NCBI GenBank assembly: GCA_023246195.1
Contig: JAHFIW010000014.1
Coordinates: 1 to 34,574 of the forward strand
Direction: 5' to 3'
Source: a bacterium
Lineage (GTDB): Bacteria; Patescibacteriota; Patescibacteriia; SG8-24
Length of the DNA: 34,574 nt
The translations under genes and the position numbers were made by a program. The notes under the pieces are model-generated. The model was given only the letters and a program-made list of their open reading frames with translations. It was not told the DNA's origin and did no database searches. Below, piece by piece: positions 1 to 9,348 of the stretch; within the stretch, counting starts at the first letter, position 1; the number at the start of each line of letters is the position of its first letter.

Positions 1-146
1 CAGAAGCTTTTGTCGGTTGCTGTTCTGCGGAAGACATCGGTCATGTCTCTCTCTTTTGGAAGGTACTGCATTTGGTGGGCATGAGCATACGGAAAAAGTG
101 CGCGATTGTCAACGGCCTCAGTTTTGAATGCCCTGCCCGCCATGTC

Positions 147-180
147 AAAAGCCCCGGTCCGCAAGAATGCGGGCCGGGGC
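147..180 (-). terminator. GC-rich hairpin terminator downstream of the 196..792 gene
   Basis: AAGCCCCGG(t)CCGCA-agaa-TGCGG(g)CCGGGGCTT inverted repeat; reads into CTTTTG on the minus strand. Confidence 0.6.
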
Positions 181-195
181 TTGAGAAGAAGATGT

Positions 196-792
196 TCAGT
201 TGAGATGGAGGCGGGTTGCGCCGGTCTTGTGGCGAAGGCGCTGGCTTTTGGCGGTCGTGGCCGACTTCCACGAGATGTTGTTTCGGCAACGGCGGCGGTT
301 GTCCTTGAGGAAGATGACCTTGCCGATGATTCTGCCGGTCGAGAAGCAGCGGATGAGCGAGCTGAAGGTCTTGGACCTTCGGGGCGGAGCGGGGCGCTCC
401 TCGACATCCGCGCGGTCGGCGAGGTCCTCGTCGCAGTCGATCGCGAGATCGTCCTGCTGCCGTTCGGCCATCCGCGAGTACTCGTCATCCGTCTCGTCGA
501 GGTCGCCGCCCGTGACCTCGAAGGCGTCGACAGTGTCGATGGTGCCGTCGTTCTCGTCGACGGACTCCTCGGACTCGCCGCGCTCGATCAGCACGGAGAG
601 CGGCGAGCGGTAGACGCCGTCGGCGGAGCGGAGACAGTGCTGGGTGCGGTTGGCGCCCTGCTCGTCGAGGCGCTCGTCGCACTCGTCGGTCTGGTCCCGC
701 AACCACGCGTAGGCGTTGGTGAGATCGGTCGAGCTGAAGTTCTCGACGGAGACCGTGCGGGAGCAGAGGGCGTAGTCGTTGCGGTTGATCAT
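196..792 (-). CDS. hypothetical protein, acidic central region and basic C-terminus
   Basis: ORF MINRNDYALCSRTV...; AAGGAG Shine-Dalgarno just before the ATG; upstream promoter; downstream terminator. Confidence 0.7.
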   Translation of the reverse strand: MINRNDYALCSRTVSVENFSSTDLTNAYAWLRDQTDECDERLDEQGANRTQHCLRSADGVYRSPLSVLIERGESEESVDENDGTIDTVDAFEVTGGDLDETDDEYSRMAERQQDDLAIDCDEDLADRADVEERPAPPRRSKTFSSLIRCFSTGRIIGKVIFLKDNRRRCRNNISWKSATTAKSQRLRHKTGATRLHLN

Positions 793-852
793 TCGTATTC
801 TCCTTGTTAATGAGCGTTTGCTATGCGTTTGGCGTGATATCTTCGTGCAGAT

Positions 853-881
853 ACGTTATCACAAAAGAGGCATTTTGTCAA
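853..881 (-). promoter_or_regulatory. sigma70-like promoter for the 196..792 gene
   Basis: minus strand TTGACA-N17-TAACGT. Confidence 0.6.
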
Positions 882-965
882 GGGTGCCAGACAAAATATA
901 TTCGCTTAATTTAGCCAAAAAAATGCTCTTTGCAAGAGCGGGTCTTTGGCGTATTCTATGGTGAT

Positions 966-1973
966 ATGAAAGCCGCTGAACAGAGGCAAAAAAAGGGGGA
1001 GGGCGGCGCTATTGCAGCTTGGAGTGATGGCCTTATCGGTCATTCTGCGGCGCTTAACGTGCTTAATCGCGCCCTTGAATCCGGTCGTTTGGCCCACGCC
1101 TATCTTCTTGTCGGACCGGAAGGCGCTGGCAAAGTAACAGTGGCGAGGAAGTTCGCTTCGATGCTCTTGGGCGTTTCCGCCCCCGAAACGCATCCGGACT
1201 TCACGTTCGTGGAGCGTGAGCGCGATGCCAAGACGGGCAAACCGCACGCCGCTATCCTGCTCGATCAGGTGCAGGCGCTTACCAACCGCCTTTCGCTGGC
1301 GCCGATGATGGGCGGTTGGCGCGTGGCCATCCTCGACGGCGCCCAACTGCTCAACAAGGAGTCGGCCAACGCCTTGCTCAAAACTTTGGAGGAACCGCAT
1401 CCAAAAACGATGCTCTTGCTCACGGCTACTTCCGCAGAAGAAGTCATGGCCACCATCCGCTCTCGTTGCCAGTTGCTGCGTTTTCACCGCGTGGCCACCG
1501 CCGAGATTACCGTCGCGCTTCGGGCTCGCGGCACGGAACATGACCATGCCGAGCTTTACGCGCGTCTTGCCGACGGCCGCCCCGGAGCCGCGATCAGTTT
1601 CGCCGAGAAGTCGTCGCATCTCGACGACATGTTTGCCATGCGCGATGCCATCTTGTCGATGCCGTCGTCGGCGGTTGCCGAACGGTTCATGGCGATCGAG
1701 AAGGCCATTCCGCCCAAGCTGCCGTTCCAAGATGCCATCGATCGCTCCCGCGACTGGCTCGACCTCGCCGCCGAACTGCTGCGCGACGCCATGCTCATCA
1801 AGCTCGGTGCCGAAGGGCGCATCGTGCACGTGGATGCGCGCGAAAGGCTGGCAGCATGGGCCAATCAGTGCGATCCGGCGGCAGTGCTGGCCGTACTCGA
1901 GGAATCGCGTCGGCTTCTCAGCGCCAACGTTTCGCCGCGTGCCGCCCTGGAGCGCGTGGTCGCCTCCTTTTGA
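966..1973 (+). CDS. holB: DNA polymerase III subunit delta' (clamp loader AAA+)
   Basis: LIGHSAALNVLNRALESGRLAHAYLLVGPEGAGKVTVARKFA, LLKTLEEPHPKTMLLLTAT, IRSRCQLLRF motifs; start set at ATG 966, 8 nt after a TATTCT -10 box. Confidence 0.9.
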   Translation: MKAAEQRQKKGEGGAIAAWSDGLIGHSAALNVLNRALESGRLAHAYLLVGPEGAGKVTVARKFASMLLGVSAPETHPDFTFVERERDAKTGKPHAAILLDQVQALTNRLSLAPMMGGWRVAILDGAQLLNKESANALLKTLEEPHPKTMLLLTATSAEEVMATIRSRCQLLRFHRVATAEITVALRARGTEHDHAELYARLADGRPGAAISFAEKSSHLDDMFAMRDAILSMPSSAVAERFMAIEKAIPPKLPFQDAIDRSRDWLDLAAELLRDAMLIKLGAEGRIVHVDARERLAAWANQCDPAAVLAVLEESRRLLSANVSPRAALERVVASF

Positions 1974-2034
1974 GCATTCTGCGGTCGTGCTAAGATAACC
2001 GCGACATTTCCTAACTCCACGATTCTCCTTCGGT

Positions 2035-3105
2035 ATGCATATCAGGCGATATCTTCTTCCTGCGATCATGATGGGAAGCTTGATCATGATCGGCGCAGGC
2101 TGCATCTCCTTCAACTCCGGAACTGCCAGCGCCGGCGCAGATGGCGGCATTTTCAAAACCGCCGACAAGGGCGTGAATTGGGTCCAGAAGTCCGCCATCG
2201 CCACCACCACGGGCGAAAAGCTTTCCATCAGCAATGCCAACGTCATCTCCATCGTTCAGGATCCAGAGGACTCCTCGGCGCTGTACGTGGGCACCGCCGA
2301 TAATGGCCTGTTCTATTCTTACGACGCCGGTGAGTCATGGTTGCAGCCGGTACAGCTGTCGCATGGTCGCATCCCGTCCGTCTCCATCGATGCCAAGAAT
2401 AAGTGCATCATCTACGTCGCGGCCGAGAACAAGGTGCTTAAGACCGTGGACTGTTCGCGCACCTGGAACTCCGTGTACTTCGAGACACGCACTGAGAAGC
2501 TGACCACTGCGGTCGTCGTCGATCACTACGACCCCAACATCGTCTGGATGGGCAACAGCTCCGGTGATCTTTCCAAGAGCACTGATGCCGGCCTTTCCTG
2601 GAAGCCGATCAGGACATTCGACGGCCACCAGATCGTCAAGATCATGCTCAACGTCGCGGACAGCCGTAAGGTCTACGTGGCCACCAAGGATTACGGCGTC
2701 TGGCGCAGCGTCGATGCCGGAGCGACCTGGAAGGACTTGAGCGAGAACTACAAGGACTTCAGCGGCAGCCGCGAATTTTCCGACATGACCTTCGGCGTTT
2801 CCGACCCCGGCATGATGATCATTGCCTCCAAGTACGGCTTGATCCGTTCCACCGACGGCGGTGACAAGTGGAGCAGCATCGAGTTGCTGACGCCGCCAGG
2901 CTCAGCCGTCATTTACTCCGTGGCGCTTGATCCCAAGGACACTAACGGCTTGTACTACGGGACTGCCACCACGTTCTACAGCTCGCCCAACGGCGCCGTG
3001 AACTGGGTCACCAAAAAGTCGCCTACCAGCCGAGCCGCCACGGCCATGCTCGTGGACAGCAGTAACCAGAGCGTCATCTACCTCGGCGCCACCAAGTTCA
3101 AGTAG
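2035..3105 (+). CDS. secreted lipoprotein with BNR/sialidase/sortilin-type beta-propeller repeats
   Basis: signal peptide with lipobox MIGAGC; repeated GVWRSVDAGATWK / GLIRSTDGGDKWS / GLFYSYDAGESW Asp-box motifs. Confidence 0.8.
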   Translation: MHIRRYLLPAIMMGSLIMIGAGCISFNSGTASAGADGGIFKTADKGVNWVQKSAIATTTGEKLSISNANVISIVQDPEDSSALYVGTADNGLFYSYDAGESWLQPVQLSHGRIPSVSIDAKNKCIIYVAAENKVLKTVDCSRTWNSVYFETRTEKLTTAVVVDHYDPNIVWMGNSSGDLSKSTDAGLSWKPIRTFDGHQIVKIMLNVADSRKVYVATKDYGVWRSVDAGATWKDLSENYKDFSGSREFSDMTFGVSDPGMMIIASKYGLIRSTDGGDKWSSIELLTPPGSAVIYSVALDPKDTNGLYYGTATTFYSSPNGAVNWVTKKSPTSRAATAMLVDSSNQSVIYLGATKFK

Positions 3106-3177
3106 GGCCTTGTCCCTGAAGGGGATTGAACTTGTGGACGTTATGACGTAAGGTCTTCAAGCCTTACAAACAAAACT

Positions 3178-3735
3178 ATGCCCATAGACATTCTTTCCGA
3201 CATCCATCCCGAATTTCAGAACGTCGTGGAATTCCTCAAGAGCGACATATCCGCGCTGCGTACCGGTCGCGCCAACCCCACCGTCCTCGAAGGCGTGATG
3301 GTCGAAGCGTACGATTCGTTCTCGCCGCTGCCGAGCGTCGCTTCCATTACCGTGCCGGACTCCCGTTCGCTCGTTGTCGAACCGTGGGATAAGAGCATCC
3401 TTAAGGCCGTCGAGAAGGCCATCATCGATGCCAAACTCGGCTTGAATCCCGCCGTGCAGGGTACGCAAATCCGCATTCCGGTTCCGGCACCTACCGAGGA
3501 AACTCGCAAGGCGTTGGTGAAGACCCTCGGCGAAAAGCTCGAACACGCCCGTAAGAGCGTCCGCAACGTACGCGATGAGGCCAAGCTGGCCATTCAGGCA
3601 GCCGAGAAGGGCAAGGAAATCGGCGAGGATGAGAAGTACCGCCTCCTCGAAGAGCTCGACAAGAAAGCTGCCAGCATCAATGACAAGATCAAAAAGATCG
3701 GCGAAGAGAAGGAAAAGGAAATCATGACCATCTAG
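3178..3735 (+). CDS. frr: ribosome recycling factor
   Basis: LKSDISALRTGRANPTVLEGVMVEAY ... RKSVRNVRDEAK ... KGKEIGEDEKYRLLEELDK, typical RRF. Confidence 0.97.
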   Translation: MPIDILSDIHPEFQNVVEFLKSDISALRTGRANPTVLEGVMVEAYDSFSPLPSVASITVPDSRSLVVEPWDKSILKAVEKAIIDAKLGLNPAVQGTQIRIPVPAPTEETRKALVKTLGEKLEHARKSVRNVRDEAKLAIQAAEKGKEIGEDEKYRLLEELDKKAASINDKIKKIGEEKEKEIMTI

Positions 3736-3743
3736 CAAAAAGG

Positions 3744-3768
3744 GAGCGGCATTAAGCCGCTCTTTTTT
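3744..3768 (+). terminator. intrinsic terminator after frr
   Basis: GAGCGGC-attaa-GCCGCTC-TTTTTT. Confidence 0.9.
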
Positions 3769-3835
3769 GTTCTCTTTTTTTGATTTGCCCAGCTTTACAT
3801 AAGGCAAAATAAGCTTAAAAGACTGCCAGGCACTC

Positions 3836-3864
3836 TTGACAAAGCGTCTTTTTCGTGCTAGAGT
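3836..3864 (+). promoter_or_regulatory. strong sigma70-like promoter upstream of the tandem structured RNA
   Basis: TTGACA-N17-TAGAGT; predicted TSS ~3871. Confidence 0.75.
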
Positions 3865-3905
3865 CTTTAGTTCTTTTATTACGGAATCACCCGCTCTCGC
3901 GTATT

Positions 3906-4061
3906 GAGATGGAGGAGGATCCCCCTGTTGGCACGCTTCGGCATGTCCGATAGGGGCGGTTACTACGTCGGTTTTCGCCGGTTTCGACTGGCGGGCACCT
4001 TCGGAAAAACCATCGCCTTTGGCTCGGCTTCGGCTGATACCCAGAGGTTCCGCTCCATCTC
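3906..4061 (+). ncRNA. structured RNA domain, copy 1 of a tandem pair
   Basis: closing helix GAGATGGAG/CTCCATCTC around three hairpins, several with TTCG loops; ~184 bp offset from a diverged second copy. Confidence 0.75.
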
Positions 4062-4089
4062 GTTGCGCGAGACGGTTATCGTAGTCGGC

Positions 4090-4246
4090 AAAATGGAGGA
4101 GGATACCCTTATTGGCACGCTTCGGCATGTCCGATAGGGGCGGCATGGACGTCGGTATCAGCCGGTTTCGACTGGCAGGTACCTTCAGAAAGGCCATTGC
4201 CCCTGGGTCAGCTTCGGCTGATTCCCAAGGGTTCCGTCTCCAGTTT
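4090..4246 (+). ncRNA. structured RNA domain, copy 2 of a tandem pair
   Basis: closing helix AAAATGGAG/CTCCAGTTT (one mismatch); same three hairpins as copy 1 with pairing-preserving substitutions; the ORF frame differs between copies. Confidence 0.75.
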
Positions 4247-4258
4247 GTCGCCTATGAG

Positions 4259-4292
4259 AGCGACCTTCCTCGAAAGAGAGAGGTCGTTTTTT
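4259..4292 (+). terminator. intrinsic terminator after the tandem RNA, upstream of glyS
   Basis: GCGACCTTCCTC-GAAA-GAGAGAGGTCG-TTTTTT. Confidence 0.88.
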
Positions 4293-4363
4293 GATTTGCC
4301 CGTTTCTCGGCCTTATGCCACCGTCATTGTCCCATGCGCTTTCGTGTGGTATTTTTCCCGCAT

Positions 4364-5773
4364 ATGTCTACACCTTCAAAGGCTGAAAAAATGGAGAAAA
4401 TCGTCGGCTTGGCCAAGCGCCGCGGTTTCGTGTTTCCCGGCTCCGATATCTATGGCGGTATCGGCTCCACCTATGATTACGGGCCGCTGGGAGTGTTGCT
4501 CAAGAACAACATCCGCACGGCTTGGTGGAAGGCCATGACACAGGAACGTGATGACGTCGTCGGACTTGACTCCGCGATTTTGATGTCGCCAAAAGTGTGG
4601 GAAGCTTCGGGTCACTTGGCCGGATTCAGCGATCCTCTGGTGGACTGTAAGAACTGCAAGAAGCGCTGGCGTGCCGACCACCTGCTCGAAGCCAAGTCTG
4701 CCGAGATGGCGGGCTTGCGCGAGGCTCCGGTGGAGATGAAAGACGTGCGCTGCCCGGCGTGCGGCGGCGAGCTCGGCGAAGAGCGCCAGTTCAACATGAT
4801 GATGAAGACCTTTCTCGGTCCGGTAGAAGAAGCCGCCGCGGTCGTGTACTTGCGTCCGGAAACTGCGCAGGGCATCTTCGTGAACTTCAAGAACGCGCAG
4901 GAATCCGCCCGTAAGCGCGTGCCGTTCGGCATCGCCCAGGTCGGAAAATCTTTCCGCAACGAAATCACTCCCGGCAACTTCATCTTCCGCACCCGCGAGT
5001 TCGAGCAGATGGAAATGGAATTCTTCGTGAAGCCCGGCACCGACGAGGAATGGTTCGAGAGCTGGAAGCAGTTCATGATGGATTGGTTCACGCGTTTTGG
5101 CGTGAAGGCCGACAATCTGCGCTTTCTCGAACACGCCAAGGAAAAACTGTCGCACTATTCAAAGCGCACGGTCGACTTGGAGTACCAGTACCCGTGGGGC
5201 TGGGGCGAACTGTGGGGGTGCGCCAATCGCACGGACTTCGACCTGAAGCAGCACGAGAAGCACAGCGGCCAGGATCTTTCGTACCGCGATGACCTCACCA
5301 ACGAGCGTTATCACCCGTACGTCATCGAGCCCGCGCTCGGACTTGATCGCGCCATGCTCGTCTTCATGCTCGATGCCTATGAGGAGATCGACGGCGGACG
5401 CAGCACCACCACTGACGCGGTGAAGGACATCGAGACGGTGTTGCGCTTTCATCCGGCGATCGCGCCGATCAAGGCGGCGATATTTCCGTTGTCGAAGAAG
5501 GAGCCTCTGACGGGAATTGCCCACGAACTGCGCAATCGGTTAGCCCGGCGCTGGAGCGTGCAATATGACGAAACCGGCTCCGTCGGCAAGCGCTACCGCC
5601 GGCAAGATGAAATCGGTACGCCGTTCTGCATCACGGTCGACTTCCAGACGGTCGGTGAAGAGGGCGTTCCCGGCGACGACAAAGTCACCGTGCGCGACCG
5701 TGACACGATGTTGCAGGAGCGCGTTGCCATTTCTGAGCTTGAAAGCTATCTGGCGGCGAAGCTGGGCTGCTGA
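4364..5773 (+). CDS. glyS: glycyl-tRNA synthetase (alpha2 type)
   Basis: RRGFVFPGSDIYGGIGSTYDYGPLGVLLKNNI, RPETAQGIFVNFKN, FRNEITPGNFIFRTREFEQMEMEFF; start at MSTPSKAEK chosen 8 nt after a TATTTT -10 box. Confidence 0.95.
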   Translation: MSTPSKAEKMEKIVGLAKRRGFVFPGSDIYGGIGSTYDYGPLGVLLKNNIRTAWWKAMTQERDDVVGLDSAILMSPKVWEASGHLAGFSDPLVDCKNCKKRWRADHLLEAKSAEMAGLREAPVEMKDVRCPACGGELGEERQFNMMMKTFLGPVEEAAAVVYLRPETAQGIFVNFKNAQESARKRVPFGIAQVGKSFRNEITPGNFIFRTREFEQMEMEFFVKPGTDEEWFESWKQFMMDWFTRFGVKADNLRFLEHAKEKLSHYSKRTVDLEYQYPWGWGELWGCANRTDFDLKQHEKHSGQDLSYRDDLTNERYHPYVIEPALGLDRAMLVFMLDAYEEIDGGRSTTTDAVKDIETVLRFHPAIAPIKAAIFPLSKKEPLTGIAHELRNRLARRWSVQYDETGSVGKRYRRQDEIGTPFCITVDFQTVGEEGVPGDDKVTVRDRDTMLQERVAISELESYLAAKLGC

Positions 5774-5812
5774 TCTTTGTCGGACGTCTCCACTACTCAC
5801 ATCCTCAACTTC

Positions 5813-7096
5813 ATGATTCTTCATCAACAGCTGACTCTTTCCAATGGCACGCGCGTGGTGCTCGTGCCGCATCACGAGACCGAGGCCGTCACCTTGATGG
5901 CCCTGTATCAGGTGGGTTCCCGGCATGAGTCGGCTGCGTTGAGCGGCGCGGCGCACTTCATCGAGCACATGATGTTCAAGGGGACGCAGAAGCGGCCCAA
6001 CACCATGGCTATTTCGCGCGATCTTGATGCGGTCGGTGCGGACTATAACGCCTTCACGTACAAGGATTTTACCGGTTACTTCATTCGCCTGCAGTCCGAC
6101 AAGCTCGGTTTGGCGGTGGACATGCTCAATGACATGCTCTACCACTCGCGCTTTCGTGAAAGCGACGTGGAGCCGGAGCGCAAGGTCATATTCGAGGAGC
6201 TGCGCATGTACGACGATAATCCGATGATGGTGGTCGAGGAGCGCATGGAAGAAGAGCTCTACAGGGGTTCCAGTTTGGGGCGCCGCACCGGCGGCACGGT
6301 GGAAACCATGACGGGCATCAGCCGCGACGACCTGTTGGCCTTCCGCGACAAGCACTACATTCCGGGCAAGACGGTGTTGTCCCTGGCCGGTCGCTTCAAT
6401 CATGACGAAGCGGTGGCCATGTTGGAAAACACGTTCGGTAAAGTGGCCAAGGCGAAGATGCCGACGCCGTTTGCGCCGTTCTCGGCGGCGAAAGCCGGCA
6501 AGGGGCCGCGCGTGCGCGTGGAATTCAAGGAGAGCGAACAGGTGCAGCTGGCCATGGGCTGGCCGGCCTATTCGTACGCCGATCCGCGACTGTCCGCGCT
6601 CAAGGTCATGTGCATCATTCTCGGCGGCACCATGAGCTCGCGCCTGTTCATGCAGGTGCGCGAGAAGCGGGGACTGGCCTATTCGGTGAGCGCTTCCTCG
6701 AATCCGTATCAGGACGTCGGCAACGTCACCGTTCACGCGGGACTCGCCAAGGGCCGCTTTGATGCCGCACTCAAGGTCATCATCGCCGAGCTGGCTCGCA
6801 TGAAGGACAAGGACGTCACCGGCGAAGAGCTGAAGCGCGCCAAGGAATACTTCAAGGGCAAGATGGTCCTCGGCTTGGAGGATTCCAGCCGCCTCGCGGA
6901 CTGGTACGCGCGCCAGGAACTGCTGCAGGGCCGCGTGGAGACGCCGGACGAGCGCATCGCCAAGATGTTCGCGGTCACCAAGGCAGACGTGCGCAAGGCG
7001 GCCAATGACGTCTTCCGTCGTTCCATGGCGGCCATCGCGGTCATCGGTCCCTTCAAGGATCCCGCTCCTGTCGCCAAACATCTCGAGAAATTATAG
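5813..7096 (+). CDS. M16 family zinc peptidase
   Basis: inverted zinc motif HFIEHMMFKGT; RE-KRGLAYSVSA; an alternative start at 5777 is possible. Confidence 0.9.
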   Translation: MILHQQLTLSNGTRVVLVPHHETEAVTLMALYQVGSRHESAALSGAAHFIEHMMFKGTQKRPNTMAISRDLDAVGADYNAFTYKDFTGYFIRLQSDKLGLAVDMLNDMLYHSRFRESDVEPERKVIFEELRMYDDNPMMVVEERMEEELYRGSSLGRRTGGTVETMTGISRDDLLAFRDKHYIPGKTVLSLAGRFNHDEAVAMLENTFGKVAKAKMPTPFAPFSAAKAGKGPRVRVEFKESEQVQLAMGWPAYSYADPRLSALKVMCIILGGTMSSRLFMQVREKRGLAYSVSASSNPYQDVGNVTVHAGLAKGRFDAALKVIIAELARMKDKDVTGEELKRAKEYFKGKMVLGLEDSSRLADWYARQELLQGRVETPDERIAKMFAVTKADVRKAANDVFRRSMAAIAVIGPFKDPAPVAKHLEKL

Positions 7097-7102
7097 ACAC
7101 TT

Positions 7103-7882
7103 ATGAAGTACCTCATCGGTAACTGGAAAATGCAGCTTAACGAGTCCGAGTCCGAGGCCTTGGCCGCGGAAGTCGTCCGTTTGTGGGCGGCGCAAGGCGC
7201 CACGAAGACCGACGTTACCGTGGTACTGTGCCCTTCGCACATGGCGCTCGAGGAAGTCGGCAAGATCACGCGCGGTACGCCCGTGGCCATGGGCGCGCAG
7301 GATACCTTCTGGGAAGACAAGGGCGCCTTTACCGGAGAAATCTCCGCCAAGACCCTCAAGGAACTCGGCTGCGAGTATTGTCTCGTCGGTCACTCCGAGC
7401 GCCGTCAGTTTTTGGCAGAGACCGACGAGATGGTCAATAAAAAAGTGCAGGCGCTCCTTCGTCATGGGTTGGTGCCGATCGTCTGCGTCGGTGAGACGCT
7501 CGATGAACGCAACTCCGGACGCCGCGACTCGGTGGTCATCTCGCAGGTACGTGTTGCGATGAACGGCGTACGGCTGGTGGGCGCGCAACGCGTTATCATC
7601 GCCTATGAGCCGCGCTGGGTTATCGGCTCGGGCAATGCCGTCGCGCCGGAAAGCGCGGCAGAGATGCATCATCTCATCATCAGCACGTTGCAGGAGCTGT
7701 TTGCCGCCGACATCGTTGACCGACAGTTCTCGGTCATCTACGGTGGTGCTGCCGACTCCAAGAACCTGGCCGGTTTTCTGGCCATGGACGTCATCCGCGG
7801 TTCGCTCGTGGGCGGTGCCGCGCTCAAGCCGCTGGAATTCGCGGCGATGGCCGAAATCGCGGCCGACGCCGTCATAAAGTAA
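7103..7882 (+). CDS. tpiA: triosephosphate isomerase
   Basis: IGNWKMQLN, VGHSERRQF, IAYEPRWVIGSG, YGGAADSKN. Confidence 0.97.
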   Translation: MKYLIGNWKMQLNESESEALAAEVVRLWAAQGATKTDVTVVLCPSHMALEEVGKITRGTPVAMGAQDTFWEDKGAFTGEISAKTLKELGCEYCLVGHSERRQFLAETDEMVNKKVQALLRHGLVPIVCVGETLDERNSGRRDSVVISQVRVAMNGVRLVGAQRVIIAYEPRWVIGSGNAVAPESAAEMHHLIISTLQELFAADIVDRQFSVIYGGAADSKNLAGFLAMDVIRGSLVGGAALKPLEFAAMAEIAADAVIK

Positions 7883-7888
7883 ACGCCT

Positions 7889-8809
7889 ATGTGGATTGAT
7901 GTCCTCGTCGCCATTGTCATTCTGGGCTGCCTCGCGGGCATCGCCTCCATCGTGTTGCGCAAATTTCCGCAGCTGACTCTTATCGACACCAAGGCGCTGC
8001 CGCTGGAACGCGACGCGCAGCGCAAGAAGGAAATCATCCGCCGTCGCGTTGACCGCATGACCGGTGGTTTCGGTCGAAAGCTCGAGGCTCACCTTGTGCG
8101 CCGGTTTGAGCAAGTGCAGGAACGTTTTCGTTCCGCCTATCGCAACCTGCTCATTTTGGAGCGCCAGTACCGCATGGAGAAGCCCACTACGCCCCAAGGA
8201 CTCGCCGACAAGATCGTGCAATTGCTCGATCAGGCCAACGCCTCGCGTCAGAACGGCGACTTCGGCGCTGCCGAGAAGCGCTACATCGAAGTGCTGTCCA
8301 TCGACCGCCGTAAGCACGACGCGTATTGGGGGCTCGGTGAGATTTATCTCGATGCCAAGCGTTACGAAGAATCCAAGGAGACCTTTGCCTACTTGGTGCG
8401 CATGATCCGCAAGGAGTCGCGCTGCGCCCACCTTGAAACCGGCGCGGTCACCGAGAGGCCGTGCGAGGCCAGCGCCACGGCCCACTCCGATATCGCCACC
8501 GGCTGGTTCAATGCCGGCCTGGCTGCAGAGGCCGGTGGAGATGTCGCCTACGCGCGTCAGGCTTTTGAGCGCGCCGTGATTTTTGGCCCGGCCAACCCCC
8601 GCCACCTTGATTTGTTATTGGACGCGTGTATACTGGAAGGCGACAAATCGAGGGCTGCAGAAGTGTTCGCTCAGCTGCAGGCCACCAACCCCGAGAACAA
8701 CAAGCTCGAGGCCTTTGCCCAGCGCATCGCGGAATTGCCCGATCCGCAGCGTAAAAAGGGGAAGGTGCGATTCGTCATGGCCTCGCGAGATGAAGGTGGG
8801 GACAAGTAA
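7889..8809 (+). CDS. membrane-anchored tetratricopeptide repeat protein
   Basis: N-terminal TM segment MWIDVLVAIVILGCLAGIASIVL; TPR-like repeats (GDFGAAEKRYIEVLSIDRRKHDAYWGLGEIYLDAKRYEESKETF). Confidence 0.75.
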   Translation: MWIDVLVAIVILGCLAGIASIVLRKFPQLTLIDTKALPLERDAQRKKEIIRRRVDRMTGGFGRKLEAHLVRRFEQVQERFRSAYRNLLILERQYRMEKPTTPQGLADKIVQLLDQANASRQNGDFGAAEKRYIEVLSIDRRKHDAYWGLGEIYLDAKRYEESKETFAYLVRMIRKESRCAHLETGAVTERPCEASATAHSDIATGWFNAGLAAEAGGDVAYARQAFERAVIFGPANPRHLDLLLDACILEGDKSRAAEVFAQLQATNPENNKLEAFAQRIAELPDPQRKKGKVRFVMASRDEGGDK

Positions 8810-8923
8810 GGTCGGGGAGGGGGAGGGAGGCCATTGATAATTTTTGGGACCTGTCGTAGAATTTCCCCACATCTCCGTCCTTCGCTAAGGCTACGGGGGA
8901 CACGTAAAACCAGACCAGATTAG

Positions 8924-8999
8924 GCCGACGTAGCTCAGCTGGTAGAGCATCTCCATGGTAAGGAGAAGGTCACCGGTTCGATTCCGGTCGTCGGCTCCA
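8924..8999 (+). tRNA. tRNA-Thr (GGT)
   Basis: cloverleaf with GCCGACG/CGTCGGC acceptor stem, anticodon loop ATGGTAA, encoded CCA. Confidence 0.95.
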
Positions 9000-9067
9000 C
9001 TCGATTTTCTTTCGGCCGTTTTTGAGGGGTCGGAAGGAAGCCGAGCGGAAAGGGTTCGCTCAAATAT

Positions 9068-9152
9068 GGGTAGGTACCGAAGCGGTCAACCGGGGCAGAC
9101 TGTAAATCTGCTGGCTATGCCTTCCTAGGTTCGAATCCTAGCCTACCCACCA
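9068..9152 (+). tRNA. tRNA-Tyr (GTA)
   Basis: class II tRNA with GGGTAGG/CCTACCC acceptor stem, CTGTAAA anticodon loop, long variable arm, ACCA end. Confidence 0.95.
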
Positions 9153-9192
9153 CCAATATTTCGGCTTAACAAAGAGGAGAATCGAGGAACGG

Positions 9193-9268
9193 GCCACCTT
9201 AGCTCAGCTGGTAGAGCAACACTTTTGTAAAGTGAAGGTCCCGGGTTCGATCCCCGGAGGTGGCTCCA
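9193..9268 (+). tRNA. tRNA-Thr (TGT)
   Basis: GCCACCT...GGTGGC acceptor stem, anticodon loop TTTGTAA, encoded CCA. Confidence 0.94.
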
Positions 9269-9348
9269 CCGCGCTATGCGGAGGGTCGGCTCTGGACAGA
9301 TTTCTGCAGATAAGATAGGCTCCTCGCATTGAGTGAATCAACCCCTGT

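Noticed and set aside
106-810. 234-aa plus-strand ORF overlapping the 196..792 minus gene
   Set aside because: Low-complexity Val/Ala/Arg/Leu translation with no recognisable domain; the minus ORF has a promoter, RBS and terminator.
906-2252. 448-aa minus ORF antisense to holB
   Set aside because: Mirror ORF caused by GC-rich codon bias; holB on the plus strand is unambiguous. The same reasoning applies to 5540..7081(-), 7091..8605(-), 27156..28382(-) and 30974..32041(-).
3957-4000. tmRNA-like GGTTTCGACTGG motif
   Set aside because: Resembles the tmRNA 5' motif, but it is a UUCG hairpin loop repeated in both tandem copies, with no recognised tRNA-like ends or tag ORF.
3904-4294. Small ORFs (77 and 60 aa) in the frr-glyS intergenic region
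   Set aside because: Similar peptides arise because the DNA is duplicated, but the copies are in different frames and the changes preserve RNA pairing, so RNA rather than protein is favoured.
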